From positions 620,001 to 684,000 of the forward strand of contig JAGPYM010000019.1 in the NCBI GenBank assembly GCA_020736575.1: DNA of 64,000 nt, written 5' to 3'. The stretch comes from Thelonectria olida (lineage: Eukaryota > Ascomycota > Sordariomycetes > Hypocreales > Nectriaceae). This document shows positions 1-10,679 of this stretch, piece by piece. Within the stretch, counting starts at the first letter, position 1. Each line of letters starts with the position of its first letter. The position numbers and the translations under genes are program-made. The notes under the pieces are model-generated. The model was given only the letters and a program-made list of their open reading frames with translations. It made no database searches and had not been told where the DNA came from.

Positions 1-364
1 ACCAGCTGCTGCATTTGGCGACATCTTGTCTCTCGAGTCTTGCCTATCTCGTTTCTGTAGGTTCGAAGGCAATAGAGGTCGAGTCGTTTCGGCCAAGTCC
101 AGTGGATAGGATCGTCTCGTACGTTCCGACTACTTTAGGCTCGCTCGCTTTGAGCTCGTCGTAGGCCTGGTTCCAAAGTCGCTCTTGTAGACTCGGCAGC
201 GAGATTTCAGAATCGCTAGAGGCGAGCGGGGAGGGCGTTGGCTGAGATGCAGGCTGAGAAAGTGTTGGTGAGGGTGTTGACGGACGGCCCAAGGCGGACT
301 CGGAGGGAGGGGTCTGCCACAGGCTTCTGATCCTGAATTCGAATTTCTCAAAGCGAGGCGCCAT
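1..364 (-). pseudogene. N-terminus of an NWD-type NACHT (fungal NLR) protein, frameshifted, runs off the left edge
   Basis: The frame opens at an ATG at 364 and reads a Pro/Ser-rich leader followed by LQERLWNQAYDELKASEPK, the signature of the NWD NACHT-NTPase N-terminal region that precedes the NTPase in fungal STAND/NLR receptors. The frame ends at a TAG at 44-46. Just before it, near 45-55, a different frame continues the family pattern (NEIGKTRETRCRQMQQLV) to the window edge, so a one-base frameshift interrupts an otherwise recognisable domain. What is seen: N-terminal signature plus shifted continuation. What is known: such proteins act in fungal non-self recognition or cell death. Inference: a decayed or allelic null NLR whose NACHT and repeat domains lie left of the window. 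A sequencing error at the shift cannot be excluded. Confidence 0.7.
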
Positions 365-2653
365 AGTCGCTAAATGAGAAGGGGAGAGCTTGACCTCCTT
401 GCGTGTGATGGTAATTTCAGCGAGAAGGCTTCTCCTCTGATTGAGGAGGGTGACAACGATAGATAACCATGACTGATAACCGGAAATGCCACCATCCTTG
501 CGGGATTTCCGTGCGGGAGGTGTCAGCAGCTGAAAAGACCCTTGTTGCTAGGCGCAGGTTGCGAGGCCAATAGGATTGCCGAGTATTGTACGTCTGCAGC
601 AGCTGCGATAAATGGTTCCAAAATGTATGAGGGGGTAAGTCGGGATGGTTGAGCTTCTGTTTCTTCTTGGCGTGTAGGAAGGGATTTTCTAGTGACCGGA
701 TTGCGGACCAAGTTCGCAATCGTTTTATGGCCACGGGATTGTGGATTGCTGGTCTGAGGAAGTCCTTGTGAGTCAGACATCTTCGTGTTAGAAGACTCGT
801 CCAGCAGTGTTGGAAAGAGTGGACGAAATGGCAGCGCGTGCTTGAACGACCTTGCATTGAGCTAAGCGCGCTTAGGGGAGAAGGGACCACCAGAGATCCG
901 TTAGTCAGCTATGCAGCCTAGTAGTAGTAGATTTATTACGCCCGGGAGAACGGATCTCATAGGGCCATGGAAGACGCTATGCTATTTACACTTCCGCCGT
1001 GTTGATCCTGACCACAAAATAAAGCCCCACCCTCTCTCCTTGAATCGCTTTCTTCTGGCCTCGCTTGACTCCGTCTGACAGGCCTGCTTGAAGGCCGATT
1101 TCTTCAAGTGTTCAGCATCCTATCCTCAGCAGCTGAAGCGTGGTCTGTCAAAATGAGGCTGTATTGTGTTAGTATTGTGCCAATGTTTCCTGGTTCCGGC
1201 TGTTAGTATGTTCAATTCTCCTCCCTTGCCCCTAGTCTTCCTGTGTCCATCGCGAATTTGATTGTTGCTCGCACCGCCTGTAGGTTAGGTGACCACTTCG
1301 GTCCGTCCGATGCCGACTTTCCAAGTATTGATTTGTATTTTCAGAGAAAATAACTAGTAGAGGCGCAGCGCGTCTACCTACATAGACCCTCTACCTTGCA
1401 TCCCCTTGGATCCTATTCCGCTCCTTGCGCGGGGCACTGCCGGTTCGCAAGTCAATACCAGTTTGCTCCTTAAGCCCACCTCCACAGCCAACCCAAAGCC
1501 CCATCCTCGATGGCCATCTTCAGGATCCTGTCCTCTCGGTAGACCGACACGCGCGTCCGTCCTCTCGGGCCATATAGAAAGTGTCGTAACTGCAGTCCGC
1601 CCACCCAGCCTTCCGTCGCTTCCATTATATGCCGCGCCCCGCAGATTGTCAGTTCTGTTTCGCGCTACCTCGCAAGATCTCTCTTGCAAGGCCGACCGTG
1701 TCTCGCAGGAGTTTGTCCACTTGCATCCTCTCTGTACCCAGAACAGCCGAGCAACGCAGTGTCACCCCTCCTACTAACCAAGGTGCCTTGTCGTTCTCTG
1801 TGCGGGTTCAAGAGTGCCGTTCCTTCTCGTTCGTTTTCGCCGTGACTATTCACGCTTCCTGTCGCTTATCCGGCGCGTCTTGGTGTCCTTACAACAGAGC
1901 AGCCCAGAAGCACCCCAAGGGTGTCCTCTTCCACGACCCATATGTTCATCGTTTGTAGGCTCGATTTCGCGGTCGCGTTTCGGGTGGTTTTTAAAGTGTT
2001 CCCTTGTTGCTTGTGGAGGGTAGGGCTCGTGAGCCCTTTCGCGCAACCATCGCCCAAACCAGCGGACAAGTGCTGGTTGGTGTTGACTCTTCTTGGCTCT
2101 GCGAATGCCTCGGAGGCAAAAGGCATTCCCAGGTTCCCAGCCGGCACCGCGAGGAGGTGAGAGTCGTCGCCGGCCCTATGCAGCCTATCAGAGCATACTG
2201 CTACCGAGGTGTGCCGTGCGCCTCAAGTGGGCTACCGTAGGCAATGATTTGTCATGACTAGCGGTTCGGTACAACATTGGACTGCTTCATGAACCGCGAC
2301 TTCTAATGACACCGTATTATTAGTCTTGGTGCATACCCAAGTATTTGGATTTAATATCCCTCTTCCGTCTTAAATTAGTCGGGAAGGGATACTAACCTTA
2401 CCCAAGAAGTCTCTGGGCTTGAAAGTAGGACGTCATGCTTGGTGAAGTTTGCCGGTATGTGAGATAATGAGTCATCTTTTGCTGGCCTAGAAGGCTCTAG
2501 AGAAGGGATATGAATAGAGGTTCCAAGGAAGAGTCTATACTTCCATTAATAGCTCATATCAGCGGATGCTCTGCCAGAGTCAGTGCAGAGCGAGACCGCG
2601 GGAGGCCTCGCATCCATCATCCGTCCAAACCTGTCTACAACTCATACGTATAG
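365..2653. other. Stretch with no recognised gene
   Basis: Several short open frames occur on both strands (for example 523-780 minus and 1406-1777 plus), but none shows a domain, signal peptide or splice-linked continuation that I recognise. The part from about 1400 to 2150 is pyrimidine-rich on the plus strand with overlapping frames of similar length, which argues for composition rather than coding. It could hold part of an untranslated leader or a decayed repeat. Confidence 0.4.
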
Positions 2654-2963
2654 TTTGACCTGCGAAGGGTTCAATCTGAAACCTCGTATATGCAAGGAAT
2701 CTTTTGGAAATTTATTAAGTTAGGGGCTGTAAGTCCTACTCGCATAACATGTGGACTTCTAGGAATAGCAATTCTTGGCTGGAGTAGCAATCTGCCTTAC
2801 CAACAACGGAGATTTGACCTAAGAAGGATCAAAATCCAAACCTCGTATATGCAAAGAATCCTTTGGAAAGGCTTTAAATCAGGGGCTGTGATACACGTAT
2901 GAGATGTGGACTTCTAGGGTAGCAATTCTCAGATGAGTAACAAATCTGCCTTACCAACGTCAT
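2654..2963. repeat. Imperfect direct tandem duplication, unit about 155 bp
   Basis: Two adjacent copies start at 2654 and 2813. Both run from TTTGACCT through AACCTCGTATATGCAA, GGGGCTGT and TGTGGACTTCTAGG to TCTGCCTTACCAAC. They differ by scattered substitutions and a few small gaps; the second copy is several bases shorter. There is no long frame shared by both copies, so this looks non-coding. The segment GGGTTCAATC in copy 1 resembles a weak Pol III B-box, but no A-box or tRNA fold was seen. Confidence 0.75.
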
Positions 2964-3631
2964 TCTGTGCTTGGCTCTTGCAATCAGGTCAATCTGAGGC
3001 ATTTATGTGATTTGTTCGGTGAATAATACCCATGCAATAATACCCATGCAAGTGGCGATGCATACGTCATCTGAAAGCTGGGTCATAAGGACGACGCTGA
3101 GTTGTGCGCCTGGTCTGGAGGAGGATCTTACGAGATTCACTTTACAGTCCGGAACACATCCTTGCCCTAGTTGTCCTATGATGTATTTCTGATACAACCA
3201 ATCTGCCATTTTTCATGCCTTTCATCCTTGTGGTTTCGAGTTCATTGACATGGGCTCTAATTGGCCTTGTGTCTGGACTGCTCCTCCCTCACCTAGGTTT
3301 CTTTTCCACACCAACGACTAAATCGGCAGTTGCTCAACGCAGTGATAAGGAGCGAAAATGTTAACTCGTTTTACGGCTAATATGATTGTGCTTTTCTCGG
3401 AGAAGATGTAAAGAAAATGGTGAGTGGCCTAAGGCTTGTGATAGCAGTAGTAATGCAATATTCTAAGCCCTCTAAACTGTCTCATGAAGCTCACGATACA
3501 GTAAAACTAGGTCGAGTCTAAAGAAGAGATTTCCAATGACAAATAAAACAATTTTTCTCTCTTCGGTGCCTATTTGGGTTCTTTGCGCCCTCACCTCTGT
3601 CTGAGAAGGTGGGAGTGACTGACACCCTCCC
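2964..3631. other. Intergenic, nothing recognised
   Basis: Low-complexity and short frames only. No domain, splice structure or RNA gene is visible on either strand between the tandem duplication and the CTCAG repeats. Confidence 0.4.
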
Positions 3632-3691
3632 TGCTCAGGCGCTACTCAGTTGCTACTCAGTTACTCAGGCACTGCTCAGGCACGACTCAGG
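3632..3691. repeat. Short tandem CTCAG-containing repeats beside the permease 3' end
   Basis: Six CTCAG pentamers spaced about 10 bases apart with GCTA, TTA, GCACT or GCACGA spacers. They begin some 65 bases beyond the stop codon of the truncated permease. They probably mark a slippage or rearrangement site; they are not part of the permease reading frame. Confidence 0.6.
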
Positions 3692-3755
3692 TTAAAGCGG
3701 CAACAGCTCCAGCTCACGCACGACAAAGGAAACTTTCAATGTCGAGATTCGTATT

Positions 3756-5374
3756 TTACAATTGACTGTTATATGCTACCCGAGCAAGCGCGACGGTTTT
3801 GATGCGCAGTCGTGTCGAGGGGATTTCGGCAACCAGGACATAGCACACGGGGCCAATGGTGATGTTATAGGTGAAGTTTAGGGCGATAATTGACCCCCCT
3901 AGTATCCAATTCACAACGCTAGTTGAGGTTAAGGCGACTGCTGCTATGCCGCCAGCGGCCAGAAGAACGAGGGCGAGGCATATGCCACAAAGATAGAGCT
4001 TGCGGCGGCCGATGAATGTGAGAAGTCCCCAGGAGATGATGCCTCCGAGAATTCCAATGCCGTACATCCCAGTTGAGAGACTGAAGGAGTGAGTTGAATT
4101 GAAGCCGGCCTGGATTAGAAAGTATGGCGCGTACGAGGCCAATGCTAAGCCACAAAGGGCCTGGCATGACCAGGCGACACATGCAATTTCCGTCCTGCGC
4201 AGGTTTGCGCCTTTAAAACAGTCCCAATAGCTTGCACCCCCATAGTCGTACTTTTTTTCGATCATATTTGTATGTTCCATTATAAGTATTGTGTCATCGA
4301 TGCTAAGGTGGTCTTGGTTGACAAGTCGCTTAAGAGCACAGCGGGCATCGGCTTGCCGTTCATGACGAATGAGCCACCCTGCCATAGGAAAGATTAGTTA
4401 TCGCTGTGGAATAGGAAGGTAGTTGGGGCGGGCTTCCTCACATGGACTATCTGGGCAAAAGAAGACGCCAATAAGAAGAGGCAATGCGAGTGCCCATTGT
4501 AGTGCGAACGGGAGGCGATAACACCACTGGGAATTATCTCGGACAAGAATACGGAGGAGCCCGGTGGCTGTAAACTGCCCGATTAACCAACACATGTTGA
4601 CATTGCTCAACGCGCATGCTCGTAGTGTTGATGGCATAACTTCAGCCGCATATGTGGCGGTGAGCGTTTGGATAACACCCCAAGGGAGTCCTACAGACAC
4701 CATCCAGTGAATGCGTCCAAATTGTGGAGGGGGTCATAATTACCACAAAGCGCCTGACCTACAGCCAGAACCCCTATATTGGTTGCAAAGAATGAGGGGA
4801 ATATTGCAATCATAAGCCACAGGAGACAGATGATCAGCATCTTCCGATAACCGATGACATATGTTATATAACCATGCGCCAGGAGGCCGATGGTCTCGCA
4901 GGCGATCGCGGTGTTTTGGAGTCCCATTTGCCACGCGGGCGAAATCTCGTAGTGCTGCTTGCCGGCAGGTTCAGCGGACGATTCGATCGGCGTTCCATAT
5001 CTCCTCTGAAACGCAGGCAAGGCCATGAACCCAGAGATGAGCGACTTGCCATACGCCTCCATAACGACGGTGCAGAACAGGAGAAGGGACCACGCCACAG
5101 CCTTAGGATACTGACGGCAACACCTGAGCAAGGTGGCTTGTCTCTCTTTGTCCAGTGCCCGCCGCACATTAGCCGGTAGGTCCCTGGAGCTGATGGACAT
5201 GCGTGTCGAGCCCCCATCTATCGTGGTCGTCCATGGTTCTAGACATTTGGCCATGGGCGAGGAAGCTGCTTCTTGGTTCTTTGCTGAATATGGCCGCTCA
5301 CTCTGGGTTTCAACCAGAGCGATTTCATCGCGGCTGCCTTCTGCCTTGTGGGCTAGACCGAGGAGTGTGAGCAT
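3756..5374 (-). CDS. MFS sugar permease of the alpha-glucoside (maltose) type, C-terminally truncated, three exons
   Basis: Exons inferred at 5374-4744, 4690-4442 and 4378-3756. The introns are 53 and 63 nt, with GTAATT/TAG and GTGAGG/CAG borders that restore GQALCG-LPWGVIQTLTATYAAE and DSPWWLIRHERQADAR. The product is about 500 aa. A cytosolic N-terminus is followed by the sugar-porter signatures MALPAFQRRYG, AAEVMPSTLRA, PDSPWWL and GRRKLYLCG. These are established marks of the fungal MAL-type proton/alpha-glucoside symporters of the plasma membrane, usually 530-560 aa. The last visible family block is AEIPSTRLRIKTVALARVAYN. The frame then stops after three more codons, so the last one or two transmembrane helices are missing. 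No continuation was found in the adjacent CTCAG-repeat DNA. Splicing looks sound but the transporter is probably non-functional, truncated by a rearrangement. Confidence 0.8.
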
Positions 5375-6567
5375 TGTGGGCTAGCTGTGGATCCTACTGG
5401 TGTTGAGTGATGAGGGGCGGAGAGAAGGGATTAGGCAATACGCAGGAAGATAGCGAGAGGACGGAGTGATAAGTGTCTTAAGACATCTACGGTCAATGGG
5501 CAGGGGATAGAAGCATGGGGCAGAGGCATTGTATGTTAGTCGAAGTCAAGGCAGCCTGCTCATTTCAGACCATGCCCTGTTCGCTACATCTTAGTCTGGG
5601 GTGACTTTGTATGTCAAGCCAACCCGGGCACAAGATCACCCAAAAGATTTTTGACCTGAGATAAAGTGAAGCTAGCATGACTTGGGACCAGGTCAGCCTC
5701 TTACCCCAGCATGTCCACACTGCCTAGGGGTTCACCTCCCCAGCTTTCCCCGGAGTGGGAATGTACGGACCTGGGGATCTCGACTAGCCGATCTTCTCAC
5801 TGAGAAGGAGACTTGCCCGATGAAGATTCGCGCAAAATAGCTATTCGGCCCTTGTGCGTTCTTTTGGCTTTTATTGCAAACTCTGTGGTCTAGACAGAAT
5901 CTATGAATACTCTGGCATGTAACTCTTAGTACTAGTTGATCGAAAGCTCTAACCATATCAGGTAAATCACCGGAGTTCACTCCAACCACCATTCCGCCAA
6001 CCTCTTCGGGTAAATGGCCGCAGAGTAAAGCGCCCGTCCTCAGCCGCCACCAGCTTAGCTAGTCCTGGGCACCATCACTGTTGACTCAATCGCGATGGTG
6101 CGGACGTATTCCACTATCTGCCGGTCCGCTTGGAATTCGTTTCTCACCCCTTTTCACCGGGGATTCGGCCATTTCCAATTAGCGAATGGTTTCATCAATT
6201 CTTACTCTAAACTTCGTACAATCGTGCAGTAACCAGGCATCGCTTCTGTCATGTGGTTATCAAGTCAGGGGCGAGGGATGAAAAATGGTGCTTCGTCTGT
6301 CTTTTGAGACTAGCATGCCCAGCTCCTCCTCCATCTTATGCAAACTTCTAAAAGTAATTGCGGCATGAAGGATGGCAGGTTCTGTATGGTAGCTAGTGGG
6401 CTGGAGTTTACTAGAAACGAGGAGTCCTTTGCGTACGCAATTACTGGCATCGATGTAGAGGTGACTTACCTGCATGAGCATTGCACGGGATGTCAGAGGT
6501 TTCTATTGAATGATAGATCAGAAGGTCGGCTTGGAGCGGGTAAGATGGATTCGACAAGTTCCTGAGA
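5375..6567. other. Upstream region of the permease; no gene recognised
   Basis: Contains the permease promoter side (5375-5600) and short frames without recognisable motifs, such as an 86-codon minus-strand frame at 5732-5992. No N-terminal half of the fluoride exporter that follows could be found here. Confidence 0.4.
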
Positions 6568-7220
6568 ATGGTGTTCTCGTCGGGCACTGATATAAACCGG
6601 AGTGAAGACAATATCAGTTCAGATGATAATGAGAAACAGTGCAAAATGGCTGCAGCAATGTTTCCACTGTCTGTGGCCAAATTGGTACGCTGGGCACTCA
6701 TTTCTCTAGCCAAATTCCATTACTATGGCCGGTTTATTCCCCGCTATGTGGACAGAAGCGTTGTCATCCTCGGCTGGGGATGTTGGGTTGGATCAATCCT
6801 CATATGCGTGTTCCCACCGCATGAACTTTGGCGTCGCCGCGTCCTTCTCTCCCTCCATTTGCGCCTCTGGCTGTTTTTACGAGATTCTACCTCGCCATTT
6901 GGCTTAACAGCAGGGTCGCATCAGTTCCCATGGGTACTTTTGCTGCTAATGTTTTGGGGACTGTAATTCTTGGTTTGGATCTTTCACATGCTCCTGTCGG
7001 GGGAGTTTTGGGGTGCCAGGTGTTACAGGGAGTTCAAAACAGTTACTGTGGTTGTTTGGCGACCATATCAACGTGGGTGGTAGAACTCTCATCACTAAGG
7101 CGAAGGCATGCATAAGTCTATGGAATAGTAGGCTTTGGTGTATCGTTTAGCTTCTTGGTTGTCATCATGGGTAGCCTCAAGTGGACGCGTGGATTTAGCG
7201 AACTAATGTGCTCAGTTTGA
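6568..7220 (+). pseudogene. Broken fluoride exporter of the FEX/CrcB family, C-terminal half only
   Basis: Frame 1 gives the block VDRSVVILGWGCWVGSIL followed by CVFPPHELWRRR. A shift near 6855-6860 moves into frame 0, which gives FAPLAVFTRFYLAIWLNSR, VPMGTFAANVLGT, LGCQVLQGVQNSYCGCL and ATISTWVVELSSLRRRHA. A TAA at 7113-7115 then interrupts, and the same frame continues as VYGIVGFGV and VVIMGSLKWTRGF to a TGA at 7218-7220. These are the conserved blocks of the second homologous half of eukaryotic FEX proteins, plasma-membrane fluoride channels that protect against environmental fluoride. The first half is absent. Lesions seen: N-terminal loss, one frameshift and one nonsense codon. The family call rests on motif recognition; the pseudogene call is direct. 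Confidence 0.8.
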
Positions 7221-7701
7221 GCGTAATGGTTTCAATTCTTTTTTAACATATTCTTAGTAAAGGTTAGATAGAGATCACCTAATAGAGGGTCAAAGAGTCA
7301 AAAGGTCAAACAACGTTGATAACAAGCAAGCCTGGGTGCTCCGGTTTTGCCGGGTATCACGGATGATGCAGAGTCTCCCGATGGCATGAATGGTATGGCC
7401 CGTCGAGGGGATAGGGCCTATGTCGGTTTTCATAAACTGAAATAATAAATGACAAGGTTATGATGGATGATCTGATCCTTGGGGATTCGTATCCATCTGC
7501 GGCATTTCAGGAATTGCCCAATAATCATAAATCGGTTTTCTATCTTGCCTCCAGTACAGACTCGTAGGCATTCCTCTCGGCCTCTTCTTGTCGCTTATCA
7601 GCTTCTTCGGCTTCCCTTGAGCATAAAACTGGACCAAAGCTAGCCCCTATTGATTCTATTGGAGACATGGGCTCGGCTCCCGAGGATACATGCTCCTTTC
7701 C
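7221..7701. other. Intergenic, nothing recognised
   Basis: No frame with a recognisable product. Includes the downstream flank of the secreted-protein gene that follows on the minus strand. Confidence 0.4.
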
Positions 7702-8130
7702 CTACTCTGCTCGATCGCATGCGAAACACCCAAGCTCGTAGTACTTGCCCCAATCACCCTCACCGAAACCAAGATCTTTTTCATAGGCAGAGAACAGAGC
7801 GCAGATGGGGAATGGCTGCGCACCTGGGGCGGGCCGATACATTTCCACGTAGAATGATACACAGCCTTGCCAGTCGCCGCAGAGCTTGGCGCAGCCTTCG
7901 AGAGATGTTGACCAGGGAAAGGTGAGGAAATATGGCGACGTCTGAAAGGAGCCCCGAGTGACTTCTTTGGCGCAGGCTTTGCTTTTTGGCGAAGGAGTGA
8001 TGAGTGTGTATGCTGGGCAGGGAGCGTTCGTAGTGGAGGTTGAGGTTGGCTGGCAGGGACCAGCAATGGCTCCCCACGGAGCCAATGCCAGACAGGATAA
8101 AGCGATGGTCTTGAGGGAGATCATGCTCAA
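7702..8130 (-). CDS. Small secreted cysteine-rich protein (candidate effector, apple/PAN-like)
   Basis: A single uninterrupted frame of 142 aa. Residues 1-24 form a clear signal peptide (basic MSMISLK, hydrophobic core, AIAG before the predicted cut); a second ATG two codons in would give nearly the same protein. The mature part has nine cysteines, with the spaced set GCAKLC-GDWQGC-FPIC-LGCFAC. The region from residue 49 on (KACAKEV ... SLEGCAKLCGDW ... CVSFYVEMY) resembles the apple/PAN-like pattern common in fungal secreted proteins. No membrane segment or GPI signal is seen. Secretion is well supported by sequence; the effector role is inference. Its neighbours are pseudogenes, so it stands alone rather than in an operon-like arrangement. 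Confidence 0.7.
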   Translation of the reverse strand: MSMISLKTIALSCLALAPWGAIAGPCQPTSTSTTNAPCPAYTLITPSPKSKACAKEVTRGSFQTSPYFLTFPWSTSLEGCAKLCGDWQGCVSFYVEMYRPAPGAQPFPICALFSAYEKDLGFGEGDWGKYYELGCFACDRAE

Positions 8131-8887
8131 TGGCGGCCGAGGAAAGGAGGAGGTGGGAAAATCGACAAACGCAATACAACAAGGCCTGATTAAGTAGTTT
8201 TTTTCTGACCTGGACAGGGGAGGTGTAATTTTACAGCGCAGCTGACATGGACTTGAGAGTAAAGTCAGAAGGAACTATTGATTGAAAAATGTTCTTGCTA
8301 GTCTTCATTCGGGGTAGTTGATCAGTGCTGAGCCCACAACATGCCAAACACAATTCGATAGTTCCTCCACGGGCCCTAGGACCCCTGCATTGCGTGTCTC
8401 GTCTGCAAGGGGGAGTAATGATGAGGATCTACTCCACACAATTGAGCAATCAAATTGGCCACAAAACACTGTTTATTACCCACTCTTCTGTCGTCACAGA
8501 GGTGACACAGGGTAAAGGAATTATCGAGCGTCGTTGATAGCTCTAATTTTAATGACCAAACCGCTGGGGCTGGAGTTGCAGACTGAGTATCTAGATAAAT
8601 CTACTCGTATTTGAAAGGGTGTAAGCCTTGGCGAGCTCTCTACCAAAGCTGTACATGTCATTTTTTTTTTTTTTTGGGGGCGGGGGGTAGACAAAGCGAG
8701 CTGTCTGACATGAAAAGTCATCTCAATGTACCCAATGAAACTGATGACGCTCAAACAGACGTAGATAAACGGGGTTTCCTCTCAATCAAACACTATAAAT
8801 TCATCCAACTCTTCTTTAGTGAGGCTATAACAAGCTCACTACTTTCTTGATGCTTCTCTTATATAAGGAGCGGCTATTCTATCAACT
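8131..8887. other. Intergenic with a T15/G-rich homopolymer tract
   Basis: No gene recognised. At 8661-8692 a run of 15 T is followed directly by a G-rich run (GGGGGCGGGGGG), a low-complexity tract likely to be length-variable. The region is flanked by the secreted-protein promoter and the 3' end of the broken HET gene. Confidence 0.5.
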
Positions 8888-10461
8888 TCAAGCTGTGGTG
8901 CCATCATCTGAACATAACGCATTTCCTCTCCATTGTGAACCTAGGCCAAGCTTCTGGATCTCGGACTTGGAATATACCCTCCCTATAGTAAACCCATTCT
9001 CATGTTGTATGACAGCGATTGAAACATACTTGTGTCTGATAGTATCATTCGTCTTCCACGCTCTGATCGAGTTACTGATTCTCTCCAGGAAGAAGCATTC
9101 AACAGATCCAGTATGCCATGCTCTGCCGTTGTCGAATTGACAATCTTTCATATCCTCCACCTTGAGGTGACCGTGATAGAGCAACGCTGATTCGATTTCC
9201 ATAGTGAGAATGGCAGTTTTACAAACGTCTTCTAATGTCGTGATATTGTGGTCAGCATCCCATAGCCAAACAACAGCGCTTCCAATTCTGTGTCCAAAAT
9301 GAACCGGCGATTCAACCACATTGAATTCTACTGCGCTCACCCACCCAACCCAGGACCACGATGGGGAGGGATGGTTGTCTTTCTGACACGGTAGTCTTCG
9401 CTTAAGAGGTGTCACTTCTTTCCAGTAATAACGTCCATTGACCCATAACAGCGCCTGCAGGAAGTGCTGGTCGTACCTCGGCGGGGACACCCCTTGGATG
9501 ACGCTCAAAGTAAACACGATCGCTGTAGAAGATTAACCACCTTGTCGAGGATTGATATTCCTGGTATGTCCACTCACGTGTTGCCCAGGCGGACTTCTCG
9601 AACGACGGAATGGGCTCAGCTTCAACAAATCTTCGTCCCTCAATGCAGGCATTCAGTTGCTGAAGGCATCTTGATCCGGAGTGTAGACCAGACAAACCCG
9701 AGCGGGAAATTTCGCCGCTCGCTGCAATGGTGGTCATTGTAGCCGTTTTGAATATCTGGTCCATGGCATGAATCATTGTCATCTGTTCCTCGTCGTCGTC
9801 TTGGATGATGCAAAGACAGCCAACTCACAGGTATCTTTCTCCAAGAGTTTTGACAACGACCATGCCATCCTTGATGGTGCAAGGGAGCTTTTGGCGGTCT
9901 AGCTGCGCATACGGGCATAGCGGTGAGTAACTAGATCCAATTATTTGAGAGTGAATGGCCGAGTACGGCCCCAAACATAGCTGAGGGCGATGTACCTGGA
10001 ATCTGGCGGGGCAATAAGGACACGATACGTGTTGACGTCGACAGCCTTGAGCGTTGTCGATGTACTCCACTTCACTGCCGACTCATCGGAATTATTCTCT
10101 TCCGTCTTTGGGTCCTGCCACCATTGTTTGGCGATCGCAAGATCAATTTGGTGAGGATTGAGAAGAGGTGTACCGGACACTTGGTACCATTTGTCGGATT
10201 GCTCTGTATATGCCGGATTGCCGGTCTGTATTCCTGCTTTACGACAACGCCTTCGCCCTGAAATGCATCGTCTTCCTTGTGGTCTGGAAAATAACGCGTC
10301 AAGTGATACCCCCAGTTGAACTGGGTGCAAGGGACACGAAGTCCGCGCGTTGTATAACCTGTAGGCTGCATGACATTGTGTTCCATAGAAGCTTTGAGAT
10401 GAGAGATTTTGGTGAATTCTTGGCTGTAGAGAAAGAAGGGAGGATCCCGAAGATCAGGCAC
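8888..10461 (-). pseudogene. Broken HET-domain (heterokaryon incompatibility) gene
   Basis: Blocks of the HET family follow each other along the minus strand in different frames: NPHQIDLAIAKQWW and YIALSYVWGRTRPF (about 10190-9945), LPCTIKDGMVVVKTLGERYL (about 9890-9828), CLCIIQDDDEEQMTMIHAMD (from about 9820), SAWATREWTYQEY (about 9600), and the C-terminal PSPSWSWVGW region (about 9370-9340). Between GERYL and VGCLCIIQ there is an in-frame TGA at 9825-9827 where the family has Trp (TGG to TGA). Frameshifts lie near 9945, near 9490 and probably upstream near 10270. HET proteins trigger cell death on fusion of unlike strains. The lesions are directly visible; an intron does not explain the TGA because homologous sequence continues immediately after it. 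Confidence 0.8.
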
Positions 10462-10679
10462 GGAGGATTAAGTGGCATGAGGCAACTCTCATTGATAGAA
10501 TTTGCTACAACTGCCTTTAACGAAGCCTCATGCTATCCTTTCAGCTCCCTCTCACTATTCTATTATGTGCATGACTATTAGCTACGCACTAAAGCTACGG
10601 GATGCACTGACACACTCGATAGGTTAGAAAACTAAACTAGCTATTTTACTAATAAGTACATATTATTTATTTAAATAAC

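Noticed and set aside
523..890. Two overlapping minus-strand frames (85 and 157 codons) upstream of the NWD remnant
   Set aside because: No recognisable motif, no splice link to the NWD frame, and they overlap in different frames.
2660..2690. Possible tRNA or SINE promoter in the tandem repeat
   Set aside because: Only a weak B-box-like GGGTTCAATC; no A-box, no cloverleaf, no terminal tail.
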